64,000 nt of DNA, from the NCBI GenBank assembly GCA_963742315.1, contig CAVULE010000010.1, positions 247,838-311,837 on the forward strand, in the 5' to 3' direction. The number at the start of each line of letters is the position of its first letter. Positions within the stretch are counted from its first letter, which is position 1. This stretch comes from AV69 sp963742315. Its GTDB lineage: Bacteria > Verrucomicrobiota > Verrucomicrobiia > Chthoniobacterales > UBA10450. The notes below the pieces were generated by a model. It was not told where the DNA came from and searched no databases. It was given only the letters and a program-made list of their open reading frames with translations. This document shows positions 27,204-36,144 of this stretch, in pieces. The position numbers and the translations under genes were made by a program.

Positions 27204-30113
27204 CTACAACAGCGCGGCCGCCAACAATTCCGCCATGTGCATCGGCCGCGCCTCCGACAATTCGGAAAGCTGATGCCGGCAACTCGTCCCTGAGGCAATC
27301 ACCGTAACATTCGGCCCTTCCGCGCGAATTTTTTGCAACGTCGATGCCGCCACTTGGAGCGACAATTCACGCTTCGCTTCCATCATCCCGAATGCGCCGG
27401 CCATTCCGCAGCAGCCGGTGTCGAGTAATTTCGCTTTTCGCCCGGGAAGTTTATCGACCAATCGAGCCATGAAAGTCGGATCCACAATTGATTTCGCATG
27501 ACAATGCGCGTGGACCACAACGGACTCGTCGCGGTCCTGAAATCGTGCTCTTTCCGGTTCGCGTTCCAGAATGTCGTTCACAAATTTTTCGAAAAGAAAA
27601 CTGCGTTGAGCGATTGAGTCGGCGCCCGGAATTTTCAACTCGCGATAATCTTCCGCGAACATCGAGTAACAGGAAGGCTCGAGGAAGATGATTGGAGTAT
27701 TGGAGTCCCGAGCCGGGCTGGCATTTTGGGGTGATGAGAGAAGGTTAATGTTGTGCTCGCCGAACTTCGCGGCGGCGTCGAGGTTGCCCTGACTGAATGC
27801 GGGGCGGCCGCAGCACTTGCGTCCTCGAGCTAACGAGACGTGAAGACCGAGCGCTTCGAGCACGTTGACCGCCGCGATCCCGATGTGCGGCTCGTTGTAG
27901 CGCACAAAGGTATCGTCCCACAGAATTACGTCATCCCGAGCGGAGTCGAGGGATCCCGGCGCGGAAGCTTTAAGGTAACTTCCGGGGGATCCCTCCACTT
28001 CGCTTTGCTCCGGTCGGGATGACCGGCGGGCGAACCAGCGGTCAAACCTTTCACTCGCGTATTTCGGCAACGACCGCTTAGCCGAGAGCCCGATCGTTTT
28101 TTCCATTAATGTCCGCAACGGCGTAAATTCGAGAGCGGCATTTGCCATTCGCGGAAACGCGCAGCCGATTTCGCCCAACAGATCGGGCCGGCTCAAAATT
28201 CGTTCCTGTAAACCCAGCCCACGTTTTTGAATCGCGGCGTAAAGCAATTCCGCCTTTAGCAACGCCAGATTTACATTCGAGGGGCATTCCGGCGTGCAAC
28301 CTTTGCACGACAAACAATTGCTCAGCGCCGCATCCAATTCCTCAGATTCTAGCGGATCGTTCCCATTCTCGCGCCATTGCAAAATTTTCCGAATAACGTT
28401 AGCCCGGCCGCGGGTGGACATGACTTCTTCGCCGGTTGCGAGGAAGGTAGGACACATTGTGGGCGCGTCCTTCCGACAACCGCCGCAGCCGTTGCACTGC
28501 TCGAGATTGCCGATGAATGAATGATCTTTGAAAACAAAAGAGAGCCGGGGCGTGAATGGCAGTTCGATTGGCCGCGTAAAATTCTCACGCAAGCTTGAGT
28601 CGATCCGAAAATTGCCAGTGCCAAAAATCTTTCCCGGATTCATCCGGTCGCGTGGATCGAAAATACGTTTGATCTCACGCATCGCTCCGAGCAACTCGTC
28701 GCCCAGTTGTTCGCGCATGTATTCGGTGCGAGCGATGCCAACGCCATGCTCGGCCGAGAGCGAACCTTTAAATTCCTTCACCAGCGCGGAAGTTTGGTCC
28801 GCGACCTGGCGAAATTTTTTCAAATCTTCGGTGCTGTGGAGATCGAGCACAGGCCGGACGTGCAAAAGCCCGCTCGCGGCATGGCCATAATAGGAAGCTT
28901 CAAGGCCCAACGGGTGCATTATTGCCTGCAACCCGCGCACATACTCCGGTAATTGCGCGGGTCGCACCGCTGCGTCCTCGATGAACGCCACCGGTTTTCT
29001 GGCGCCGACGCACCCGGTCAACAACGACAAGCCAGCTTTGCGCACCGACCAAACCAGATCCATTTCTCGCGCGCTCGTTAAAATTTTCGAGCGCAACCCC
29101 AGCCGGCGCGCCTGCAAAATCGCCAGGCGCTCCGCCACGTTTTCGTCATAAAATTCAACAATCAGGACCGCGGCACACGGATTCGCATCCAGCTCCATTA
29201 AATCGCGCGCCGCTTGAAAATGAAGTTGGCCCCTTGTCTGGTCGAGCAATGGCCGATCGATATGCTCGATTGCGGCCGGCATCAGATCGAGCAGCGCGAC
29301 CGTTGTTTGCATCGCATCATCGACGCTCGCGAAAAAAATCAGGCCCAAACCTTTCTCACGTGGCAGCGGCGAAATTTTGAGCTCAGCCGAAAAAATTGCT
29401 GCCAATGTTCCTTCGCTACCGGCTAGAACCTCATTGAGATTTTGTGGCGCGCGTAGAAAACGCGTGAGCCCATATCCCGGCCAGCGCTTGATCAAACCCG
29501 GCGGCCATCGTTCCGCCATTTCCGCGCTTTGTTTGCGTAATAGTTGTTCAATTTGGGCGCGTTCTGCTTCGAGTGAGTCGTGCTCTGCGCCGATTTTTTC
29601 GATTCGTCCATCGGCCAGGATAATCTCGGTTGCCAACACATGGTCGGCAGTTGTTCCGTAAAACGGTGCGCGCGCGCCCGAGGAATTGTTGGCGATCATT
29701 CCGCCGATGGTTGCGCGCGAACTAGTCGCCACATCCGGCCCGAAACAAAAACCGTGCGGTTTCAGAAAAGCGTTTAGTTGATCAAGCACCACACCGGCGC
29801 CCACGCGCACCATGCGTTTTTCCAGATCGAGCTCAGAAATTCCGCGATTATGCCGCGAGAAATCGACGACCAATCCGTCGCCGATTGCGTTACCGACCAG
29901 GCTAGTGCCAGCGCCACGCGGCGTGATAGAAAGCCCGGCATCGATTCCCGCGCCAATAACGGCGCTTGCTTCCTCGGCCGAACGCGGAAAAGCGGCCGCC
30001 TGTGGTTCCATCTGATAAATGGACGCGTCGGTCGCAAATAGGATGCGGGTCAAGCGATCCATGCGCACGTCGCAACCGGTTCGTTGCAATTTGCGCAGAG
30101 CCACATCCGTCAC
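27204..30113 (-). CDS. FAD-linked oxidase fused to Fe-S/CCG domains (D-lactate or glycolate dehydrogenase type)
   Basis: 969 aa, the architecture of D-lactate/2-hydroxyacid dehydrogenases of the YdiJ type. The N-terminal FAD-binding domain has TPRGAGTSLVGNAIG and NNSSGARAPFYGTT; the FAD-oxidase C-terminal domain ends with the SAEHGVGI motif. Two 4Fe-4S motifs follow (CNGCGGCRKDAPTMC and CLSCKGCTPEC, about 535-610), then two CCG motifs (CCGRPAF and GCCGMAGAFG). Electrons from a 2-hydroxy acid would pass to quinone (family knowledge). About 32 residues near 697-728 are encoded by a complete family A repeat. The GTG start at 30113 precedes VALRKLQRTGCDVR; a later ATG is possible. Confidence 0.9.
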   Translation of the reverse strand: MTDVALRKLQRTGCDVRMDRLTRILFATDASIYQMEPQAAAFPRSAEEASAVIGAGIDAGLSITPRGAGTSLVGNAIGDGLVVDFSRHNRGISELDLEKRMVRVGAGVVLDQLNAFLKPHGFCFGPDVATSSRATIGGMIANNSSGARAPFYGTTADHVLATEIILADGRIEKIGAEHDSLEAERAQIEQLLRKQSAEMAERWPPGLIKRWPGYGLTRFLRAPQNLNEVLAGSEGTLAAIFSAELKISPLPREKGLGLIFFASVDDAMQTTVALLDLMPAAIEHIDRPLLDQTRGQLHFQAARDLMELDANPCAAVLIVEFYDENVAERLAILQARRLGLRSKILTSAREMDLVWSVRKAGLSLLTGCVGARKPVAFIEDAAVRPAQLPEYVRGLQAIMHPLGLEASYYGHAASGLLHVRPVLDLHSTEDLKKFRQVADQTSALVKEFKGSLSAEHGVGIARTEYMREQLGDELLGAMREIKRIFDPRDRMNPGKIFGTGNFRIDSSLRENFTRPIELPFTPRLSFVFKDHSFIGNLEQCNGCGGCRKDAPTMCPTFLATGEEVMSTRGRANVIRKILQWRENGNDPLESEELDAALSNCLSCKGCTPECPSNVNLALLKAELLYAAIQKRGLGLQERILSRPDLLGEIGCAFPRMANAALEFTPLRTLMEKTIGLSAKRSLPKYASERFDRWFARRSSRPEQSEVEGSPGSYLKASAPGSLDSARDDVILWDDTFVRYNEPHIGIAAVNVLEALGLHVSLARGRKCCGRPAFSQGNLDAAAKFGEHNINLLSSPQNASPARDSNTPIIFLEPSCYSMFAEDYRELKIPGADSIAQRSFLFEKFVNDILEREPERARFQDRDESVVVHAHCHAKSIVDPTFMARLVDKLPGRKAKLLDTGCCGMAGAFGMMEAKRELSLQVAASTLQKIRAEGPNVTVIASGTSCRHQLSELSEARPMHMAELLAAALL
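27929..28023. repeat. Family A repeat inside the FAD/Fe-S dehydrogenase gene
   Basis: CGTCATCCCGAGCGGAGTCG ... CTCCGGTCGGGATGACC, with GATCCC/GGGATC arms. It is in frame and adds SSRPEQSEVEGSPGS... to the protein between the Fe-S region and the first CCG domain, without a stop codon. Confidence 0.85.
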
Positions 30114-30138
30114 GTTGCATTATCGCGCGTTCAATTGC

Positions 30139-30309
30139 ACCCGTCATCCCGAGTCCCGCTCCTGCAGGACAGGAACACGGGCCTTTGGCCTGTGCGCGCA
30201 GCGGGTTTGCAGCCCGCTGACTCAATCAAGCGGGCGGCGGAACCCGACGTCAGCGGAGTATGACTCCGCTGGGCGCACAGGTCGCAGACCTGTGTTCCCG
30301 CGATGACAG
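30139..30309. repeat. Family E repeat nested in a family A repeat
   Basis: Family A ends (CCGTCATCCCGAG and CGCGATGAC) enclose a family E element (30172-30299) with arms GGAACACGGG...CTGTGCGCGCA and TGGGCGCACAGG...CTGTGTTCC and a GCGGGTTTGCAGCCCGC hairpin. It lies 60 bases before coxA. Confidence 0.7.
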
Positions 30310-30372
30310 TGATTTAACACTTTGCAAACGCCCTTTGTCTTTCAATAGTTGATGCGGTAAATTTTTCATCGC

Positions 30373-32262
30373 ATGGACGCCACTACCCATCCGCACGGAA
30401 CGCCTGAAACCCATCATCACGACGAACACGGAGACGAACATCACGAATTAGGCTTTTGGCGGAAGTACGTTTTCTCCACCGACCACAAGGTCATCGGCAT
30501 CTGGTACGGCATCAGTGGCCTGATCTTTTTGTTCTTTGGCTTTTGCCTGATGATGATGATGCGCTGGCAACTGGCTTATCCGGGACAGGCCTTGCCGGTA
30601 ATCGGGAACGCGCTCAACCATTTCTTTGGAACCGGCTCGATGCCGGACGGCAAAATGACGCCGGAGTTTTACAACTCGCTCGGCGCCATGCACGGCACCA
30701 TCATGATCTTTCTGGGCATCGTCCCACTCGCTTTCGCTGCTTTCGGAAATTTTGTTGTCCCGCTGCAAATCGGTGCGCCCGACATGACGTTTCCGAAAGT
30801 GAATGCGGCCAGTTATTGGGCGTTCTTTGTCGGTGGCGTGATCATGTTGGTGAGTTTCTTCGTGCCGGGCGGCGCTGCCAAGGGAGGCTGGACTTCCTAT
30901 ACCCCACTTGCCGTTATCGCCGATCACGGTCCGAATTTTCATCCATTTTTTAATGGCCAGACACTCTGGCTAGTCGGATTTATTTTCCTGATTACGTCGT
31001 CCCTGTTAGGCGCGATCAACTTCATCACTACCATCATTCAGTTGCGCGCGCCTGGTCTTACCTGGATGCGTCTCCCGTTTTTTGTCTGGGCCCAATTTGT
31101 TACCGCTTTCCTTTTGGTGCTCGCTTTCCCGCCCTTGGAAGCGGCCATTGTCATGCAACTCATGGATCGCGTTGCCTCGACCAGCTTCTTCATGCCGGCC
31201 GGGCTGGTGGTGAATGGAGCACCGTTGTACATCAGCGGCGGTGGCAGCCCGCTATTATGGCAACATTTGTTTTGGTTCCTCGGTCACCCGGAAGTCTATG
31301 TTCTGATTTTGCCCGCCATGGGCATCGTGGCCGAAGTCATCGCCAACAATTCACGCAAACCACTCTGGGGTTACAAATCGCTCGTCTTCGCCGCTCTCGT
31401 CTTGGGTTTTCTCTCCTTCATTGTCTGGGCCCATCACATGTGGCTCACCGGTATGGGATCGGCGGTGAGCGCATTTTTCCAAACCACCACCCTGATCATT
31501 TCTATTCCTTCCGTCATCATCTTGAGCGCATTTTTCATCTCGCTCTGGGGCGGTTCGATTCGATTTACCGTGCCGATGCTTTTCGCCACCGCCTTTCTCC
31601 CAATGTTCGGCATCGGTGGACTGACCGGGATTCCTCTCGCCTTTAATTCCGCCGATCTCTATCTGCACGACACTTACTACGTCATCGCGCACTTCCACTA
31701 CATCGTCGCGCCAGGCACTATTTTTGGCCTCTTTGCCGGCATCTATTATTGGTTCCCGAAAGCGACGGGGCGCATGATGAATGATTTCTGGGGCAAGGTG
31801 CATTTCTGGCCGTCTCTCATTTGCATGAACGTGATTTTCCTGCCGATGTTCTTGCAGGGAATGCTTGGGATGCATCGGCGTTGGTATGATGGCGGCCAGG
31901 GCTGGAACGTTTCCGGCGAGCACATCTGGGGATTAACTGGGTTCCAATGGAACACGCCGATCTCGATTGCGGCGTGGGTCATGGGCCTGGCGCAAATCCC
32001 GTTCATCATTAATTTTTTCCACAGCATCTGGAAGGGACGGAAGGTGGAAAACGACAATCCCTGGGATGCGACCACCCTGGAATGGACGGCGCCGTCACCA
32101 CCCGGGCACGGCAATTTCATTAAGGCGCCAGTGGCTTATCGCGGCCCTTACGAATACAGCCTGCCGCGTCGCGGAAAAGATTACACCATGCAAAACGAGC
32201 CGATCGAGGCCAGCGAAATGAACATAGCGCATCCTACGCGCGAACCGATTCTGCGCGCATAA
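30373..32262 (+). CDS. coxA: Cytochrome c oxidase subunit I (aa3 type)
   Basis: Catalytic subunit of a proton-pumping oxidase. 629 aa, twelve or more helices, and the full set of site residues: GHPEVY with CuB ligand H305 and the cross-linked Y309, the HH pair (354/355) in VWAHHMW, and H440-F-H442 in IAHFHYIV for haems a3 and a. The N-terminus has an unusual His/Glu-rich tail (HHHDEHGDEHHE). The ATG at 30373 is preceded by TTTTTCATCGC with no strong binding site. First gene of the cox cluster; here the oxygen-reducing site is complete, in contrast to the CcoN-like gene at 23297. Confidence 0.96.
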   Translation: MDATTHPHGTPETHHHDEHGDEHHELGFWRKYVFSTDHKVIGIWYGISGLIFLFFGFCLMMMMRWQLAYPGQALPVIGNALNHFFGTGSMPDGKMTPEFYNSLGAMHGTIMIFLGIVPLAFAAFGNFVVPLQIGAPDMTFPKVNAASYWAFFVGGVIMLVSFFVPGGAAKGGWTSYTPLAVIADHGPNFHPFFNGQTLWLVGFIFLITSSLLGAINFITTIIQLRAPGLTWMRLPFFVWAQFVTAFLLVLAFPPLEAAIVMQLMDRVASTSFFMPAGLVVNGAPLYISGGGSPLLWQHLFWFLGHPEVYVLILPAMGIVAEVIANNSRKPLWGYKSLVFAALVLGFLSFIVWAHHMWLTGMGSAVSAFFQTTTLIISIPSVIILSAFFISLWGGSIRFTVPMLFATAFLPMFGIGGLTGIPLAFNSADLYLHDTYYVIAHFHYIVAPGTIFGLFAGIYYWFPKATGRMMNDFWGKVHFWPSLICMNVIFLPMFLQGMLGMHRRWYDGGQGWNVSGEHIWGLTGFQWNTPISIAAWVMGLAQIPFIINFFHSIWKGRKVENDNPWDATTLEWTAPSPPGHGNFIKAPVAYRGPYEYSLPRRGKDYTMQNEPIEASEMNIAHPTREPILRA

Positions 32263-32266
32263 AGAG

Positions 32267-33143
32267 ATGGAAATTCCCTACACTGTCAGCGCCCGGCGCG
32301 ACACCGGACTGTGGAACGCCAAGGTCGGGATCTGGTTGTTTCTCGCATCGGAAGTAATGCTCTTCGGTGGCTTGTTTTCCGCCTACATCTTTTTGCGACT
32401 CGACGCCGCGCCGGGCGATTGGCCGCACGGTTTGCTGAACGTTCCCGTCGGCACCATGAACACTGCCATCCTGATCGCGTCATCGGTCACGGTCGTGTTC
32501 GCCTGGGCGGCACTTAAAGATGCGTGACCTGACCAGATACAGAATCTACATGGCGATCACCATTCTTTGCGGAGTGATCTTTCTGGTGGTCAAGCTGGCT
32601 TACGAGTGGCCGCAGAAATACGATCACTTTGGCGCTTTCATTAAAGAAGGTGAGCTGGAAAAATACGAACCATATCTGGGGAACAAGCATCTGCTCGAGG
32701 AGGGCCTGCCACCGCGCAAGGAAATCACCGGGCACCTTCACAATAAAGAGGCTTTAAAGGATCCGAATATTAAAGAGTACGAGATTGCCGTCGATCCGGT
32801 CTATGCCGATCCCACCAATCGCAAGATGGATCGGCCCCATTTTTGGCCGATGCCTCCGACTGACAAAATCGCGACAGTTGAGAAAAGCGATGTGAAATAT
32901 GCTAATATGTTTCTGCCGAAGCACAGCGCTTATTTCGCGAGTTATTTCACCATCACCGGCTTGCACGGCGCGCACGTCCTAGGCGGCGTCCTCGTTTTTT
33001 GTTACATGATGCTACCAGCCAGCACCCGCATCTATCGGCAAAATCCAGAGCACCTGGCCAATCGGGTAGAAGTGGCCGGCCTTTTCTGGCACTTCGTCGA
33101 TCTGGTTTGGATTTTCGTGTTTCCGCTCTTCTATCTTCTCTAG
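32267..33143 (+). CDS. coxC: Cytochrome c oxidase subunit III, frame break after the second helix
   Basis: The first part starts MEIPYTVSARRDTGLWNAK, with two helices and GTMNTAILIASSVT, and stops at 32527 after WAALKDA. The second part begins at ATG 32520 (MRDLTRYRIYM) and continues with IYMAITILCGVIFLVVK, a polar insert of about 100 residues, and helices ending VAGLFWHFVDLVWIFVFPLFYLL. Removing one A from AAAGATGCG joins the frames as LKMRDLTRYR, matching normal subunit III. An 8-base overlap could alternatively allow two separate chains. The insert between helices 3 and 4 is long for this family. Confidence 0.87.
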
Positions 33144-33145
33144 CG

Positions 33146-33532
33146 ATGAATAATCCGCCCGATATTTCACCCGTCGAACACGAGACCGAGGAATACGCGC
33201 ACGCGGTTCATGCGCATGTGACTAAATACCTGATGGTGGGTGGCCTGCTGCTACTTTTCACTGCTATCACAGTCGCCCTGTCGTATGTGGACTTCGGATG
33301 GGTTCTATCCCATTTGTTTCATACCAATCTCTCGGAGGGTCAGGGACGCAAAGCGAACGTTACCGTCGCTCTTCTGGTCGCGACCTTTAAAGCGGGACTG
33401 GTCGCCGCGATCTTCATGCATCTTGCTGCGGAAAAGCGCCTGATCTATCGCGTCCTTATTTTCACCGGCTTTTTCGTCCTTGGACTCTTCTGGCTCACCT
33501 ACCTTGCCTGGTACGACCCCATTCACCGCTAA
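33146..33532 (+). CDS. Cytochrome c oxidase subunit IV (prokaryotic COX4 type)
   Basis: 128 aa with three helices: YLMVGGLLLLFTAITVALSY, a middle segment VALLVATFKAGLVAAIFMHL and VLIFTGFFVLGLFWLTYLAW. The VATFKAGLVAAIFMHL stretch is the signature of small oxidase subunit IV proteins. It stabilises the oxidase. The start ATG at 33146 comes two bases after the coxC stop; the stop overlaps the next ATG. Confidence 0.88.
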   Translation: MNNPPDISPVEHETEEYAHAVHAHVTKYLMVGGLLLLFTAITVALSYVDFGWVLSHLFHTNLSEGQGRKANVTVALLVATFKAGLVAAIFMHLAAEKRLIYRVLIFTGFFVLGLFWLTYLAWYDPIHR

Positions 33533-33741
33533 TGTCGATCAAAGGTTTTCACATTGTTTTTATCGTCTTCTCCACCCTGCTCGCGCTCGGTATCGGCTGC
33601 TATTGTGTTTGGGTCGATTTGACCGTGGGTGAACCGGTTTATCGGACCGGGGCCATCGCGTCCTTTGTCTCGGCCGTGGTGTTGATTGTTTACGGCATAT
33701 TGTTCTATCGGAAAATGAAACGGCTGCGTTTGATCACATGA
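33532..33741 (+). CDS. Small two-helix membrane protein in the cox cluster
   Basis: 69 aa: helices IVFIVFSTLLALGIGCYCVW and GAIASFVSAVVLIVYGILFY and a basic end (RKMKRLRLIT). It shares its first base with the previous stop and its stop with the next start (ATGA), so it belongs to the operon. Family not recognised; possibly an oxidase accessory subunit. Confidence 0.65.
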   Translation: MSIKGFHIVFIVFSTLLALGIGCYCVWVDLTVGEPVYRTGAIASFVSAVVLIVYGILFYRKMKRLRLIT

Positions 33742-34010
33742 AAGCGATTTTGGTTTCTGCCGTTTTATTTTGCGCGTCTTTGACGCAAAGCTTCGGCTGC
33801 TCCACCTGCTTCGGAAATTATGCCGACGTTGGCGGTCCCCCTCCGGCAAATGTGCAACACCTGGCCATCGCAATCTGGGCACTAATGTTCATTGTCATGT
33901 CGGTGTTGGGCGGAATCGGCGCCTTTAGTTTTCATCTCTGGCGTTGTTCTCGCCATCCCCTGGAACCGTACGAGCAGCTGATCGAGGAAGATTTATCGCA
34001 ATATGAATAG
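33738..34010 (+). CDS. Small exported or membrane protein with CSTCFGN segment
   Basis: 90 aa. The signal-like N-terminus (ILVSAVLFCASLTQSFG) is followed by CSTCFGNYADVGG and one more hydrophobic helix (AIWALMFIVMSVLGGIGAF), then an acidic tail. The two close cysteines could bind a metal or form a disulfide (guess). It overlaps coxB by eight bases, which ties it to the oxidase operon. Confidence 0.6.
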   Translation: MKAILVSAVLFCASLTQSFGCSTCFGNYADVGGPPPANVQHLAIAIWALMFIVMSVLGGIGAFSFHLWRCSRHPLEPYEQLIEEDLSQYE

Positions 34011-34911
34011 GCTTGCCCTGATCAACGAATTGTTCGGTATGCCGCCGAATGCTTCCGAACACGGCTACCAAATCGATCACATCATCGAGTTTTGCCATTG
34101 GTTCATGGCTGTGCTTTTCGTCGGTTGGTTGGCCTTTTTTCTGTATTGCCTCGTTCGTTATCATCGCAGCCGCCATCCCGTGGCCGATCACGACGGCGTA
34201 ACGAGCGGCATTTCCACCCATTTGGAATTCGCCGTGGTCTTGATTGAAGCCGTGCTCCTCGTTGGCTTCGCTGTGCCGTTGTGGGCCAAGCGCGTGAATC
34301 AATTTCCCGAAACCCGCGATGCCATCCTTGTCCATGCGGTTGGGCAGCAATTTAACTGGACCTTCCATCTTCCCGGACCTGACGGCACCTTTGGCCGGCG
34401 CGATGTCGACCTGGTGAGCAATTCAAACCCCCTAGGTCTGGACAACAACGATCCGGCCGCCAAGGATGACATCGTTGTTCCGGGCGAATTGCACGTTCCG
34501 GTTAATCGCTCCGTTATTATTGAATTGTCCTCCAAGGATGTGATCCACAATTTCTGTTTGACGCACATGCGTATCGCCCAGGATGCGATTCCTGGTTCGA
34601 TCATTCCGATGTGGTTTAAGCCGATTAAGACTGGCACATACGAAGTGATCTGCGGGCAACTTTGTGGTCTCGGACATTATAGTATGAAAGGCAGTGTCGT
34701 CGTCGATACGCCGGAGGATTATCAAGCGTGGTTGAAAGAGCGCGCTGACATGGCTGCCCAATCACAGGTTCCGCCGCCAACGCAACGTCCGCCGGGTGAG
34801 CCGCCGCCGGGACCGTCACCCGGAAGTGTGCCGCCGCCCGGTGCACCCAAGCCGACGAATGAGGCGGCACCACCGGCCGGCAATCAACCAGCGCCTTCAC
34901 CAGGCGGTTAA
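34003..34911 (+). CDS. coxB: Cytochrome c oxidase subunit II with CuA site
   Basis: Accepts electrons through the binuclear CuA centre. Two N-terminal helices (WFMAVLFVGWLAFFLYCLV and EFAVVLIEAVLLVGFAVP) are followed by a cupredoxin domain with ligands in DVIHNFCLTH and CGQLCGLGHYSM (Cys, Cys, His, Met complete). There is no CxxCH motif, so this is an aa3 and not a caa3 subunit. The C-terminus is Pro/Gly-rich. It lies after coxA and coxC rather than before, a non-standard order. Confidence 0.94.
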   Translation: MNRLALINELFGMPPNASEHGYQIDHIIEFCHWFMAVLFVGWLAFFLYCLVRYHRSRHPVADHDGVTSGISTHLEFAVVLIEAVLLVGFAVPLWAKRVNQFPETRDAILVHAVGQQFNWTFHLPGPDGTFGRRDVDLVSNSNPLGLDNNDPAAKDDIVVPGELHVPVNRSVIIELSSKDVIHNFCLTHMRIAQDAIPGSIIPMWFKPIKTGTYEVICGQLCGLGHYSMKGSVVVDTPEDYQAWLKERADMAAQSQVPPPTQRPPGEPPPGPSPGSVPPPGAPKPTNEAAPPAGNQPAPSPGG

Positions 34912-34930
34912 CGCAACGCGACGTAATTCT

Positions 34931-35046
34931 TCCGGGTAGCGCACGCGTCTCGCGTGTTGGTTTTGGCGTCTCGCCAAAACAATCTTCGAAAAAGTCCGTG
35001 AAAGCGGGACGCTTTCACCAACACGCGAGACACGTGCGCTACCCGG
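34931..35046. repeat. Family G palindromic repeat
   Basis: Outer arms TCCGGGTAGCGCACGCGTC and GTGCGCTACCCGGA, with further nested arms (CGCGTGTTGG / CCAACACGCG). It separates the cox subunit genes from ctaA. The sequence is distinct from but similar in style to 8017-8071. Confidence 0.7.
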
Positions 35047-35112
35047 ATCAGAAGCGGGAGCGATCCGGAATTTTGTGCGGGCGGCATCTACGATTAATCT
35101 TTACTCGTTTCA

Positions 35113-36144
35113 ATGAAAGTCAGACCTGAACCAAAATCGATGCCGTGGCTAAACCGCTTCGCCTGGTTCACTGGCTTCGCAACGCTTCTGCTCATTTGCA
35201 GCGGCGGCATGGTCACAAGCAAAGGCGTGGGCCTCGCCGTCCCGGATTGGCCGACCACTTTTGGCTACAATATGTTTCTCTTTCCCGCCTCGAAATGGAT
35301 CGGCGGGATTTTCTTTGAACACACTCATCGTTTGATCGCCTCCACCGTCGGATTTCTTACAATTATCCTGGCAACGTGGCTTTGGTTCGTAGATCCACGC
35401 CGTTGGGTTCGTATCCTCGGCATCGCCGCGGTCGGTGCCGTCATTGTGCAAGGTGTTCTCGGTGGTTTGCGCGTGACGATGCTGAAAGATGAAATCGGGA
35501 TCTTTCATGCCTGCCTGGCGCAGGCCTTCTTCGGTTTGATTATCATCATCGCGTTGGTGACTTCGCGATTCTGGCGCGCTCCGGCCGCGGCCGCTGGTCG
35601 CGGCAAATCATTGCGCGGCGTCGCCCTGACAACGACGGTATTCATCTATCTGCAACTCGCACTCGGCGCGACCATGCGCCATCAGCATCGCGATCTTGCC
35701 ATCACCGACTTCCCGACCGCCTACGGCCAATGGATTCCCGATACCAGCGCAGTCGCAATCGCCAAAATTAACGCCGCGCGCGACACCATCGCGATGTCAG
35801 ACGTCTCCGCCGCGCAAATCTGGTTGCAAATGGCGCATCGTTTCGGCGCTGTTCTTGTCGCCATTGGAGTGATCTGGTTTTTCGCTTCGGCGCATCGCGA
35901 GAAAATTTCTCCGTTGCGCGGGCTTTCCACCGCCTGGGTCATCGGCGTTTTGCTACAACTTACTCTTGGAGCCTGGACGATTTGGAGCAACAAAGCTGCT
36001 GACGTTGCGACCGCGCATGTGGCCGTGGGCGCAACGCTCCTCGGTCTCGGCGCGGTCATTTGCGCATTTTGCTTTCGTCAAAACGAAACGCCCTCGGAAT
36101 TTTCTGCATCGCGACGGGCAAAATCTGATCCGGTCATTGCATGA
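35113..36144 (+). CDS. ctaA: Haem A synthase CtaA/Cox15
   Basis: Oxidises haem O to haem A, needed by the aa3 oxidase encoded just upstream. 343 aa, eight hydrophobic helices in two similar halves, with the conserved start GGMVTSKGVGLAVPDWPTT and histidines in FFEHTHRLIAS, TMRHQH and MAHRFGAVLV. ATG at 35113. The stop overlaps ctaB (ATGA), giving a ctaA-ctaB-sco set. Confidence 0.94.
   Translation: MKVRPEPKSMPWLNRFAWFTGFATLLLICSGGMVTSKGVGLAVPDWPTTFGYNMFLFPASKWIGGIFFEHTHRLIASTVGFLTIILATWLWFVDPRRWVRILGIAAVGAVIVQGVLGGLRVTMLKDEIGIFHACLAQAFFGLIIIIALVTSRFWRAPAAAAGRGKSLRGVALTTTVFIYLQLALGATMRHQHRDLAITDFPTAYGQWIPDTSAVAIAKINAARDTIAMSDVSAAQIWLQMAHRFGAVLVAIGVIWFFASAHREKISPLRGLSTAWVIGVLLQLTLGAWTIWSNKAADVATAHVAVGATLLGLGAVICAFCFRQNETPSEFSASRRAKSDPVIA

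Noticed and set aside
34003..34911. caa3-type subunit II with fused cytochrome c
   Set aside because: No CxxCH motif occurs; the C-terminus is a Pro/Gly-rich tail.
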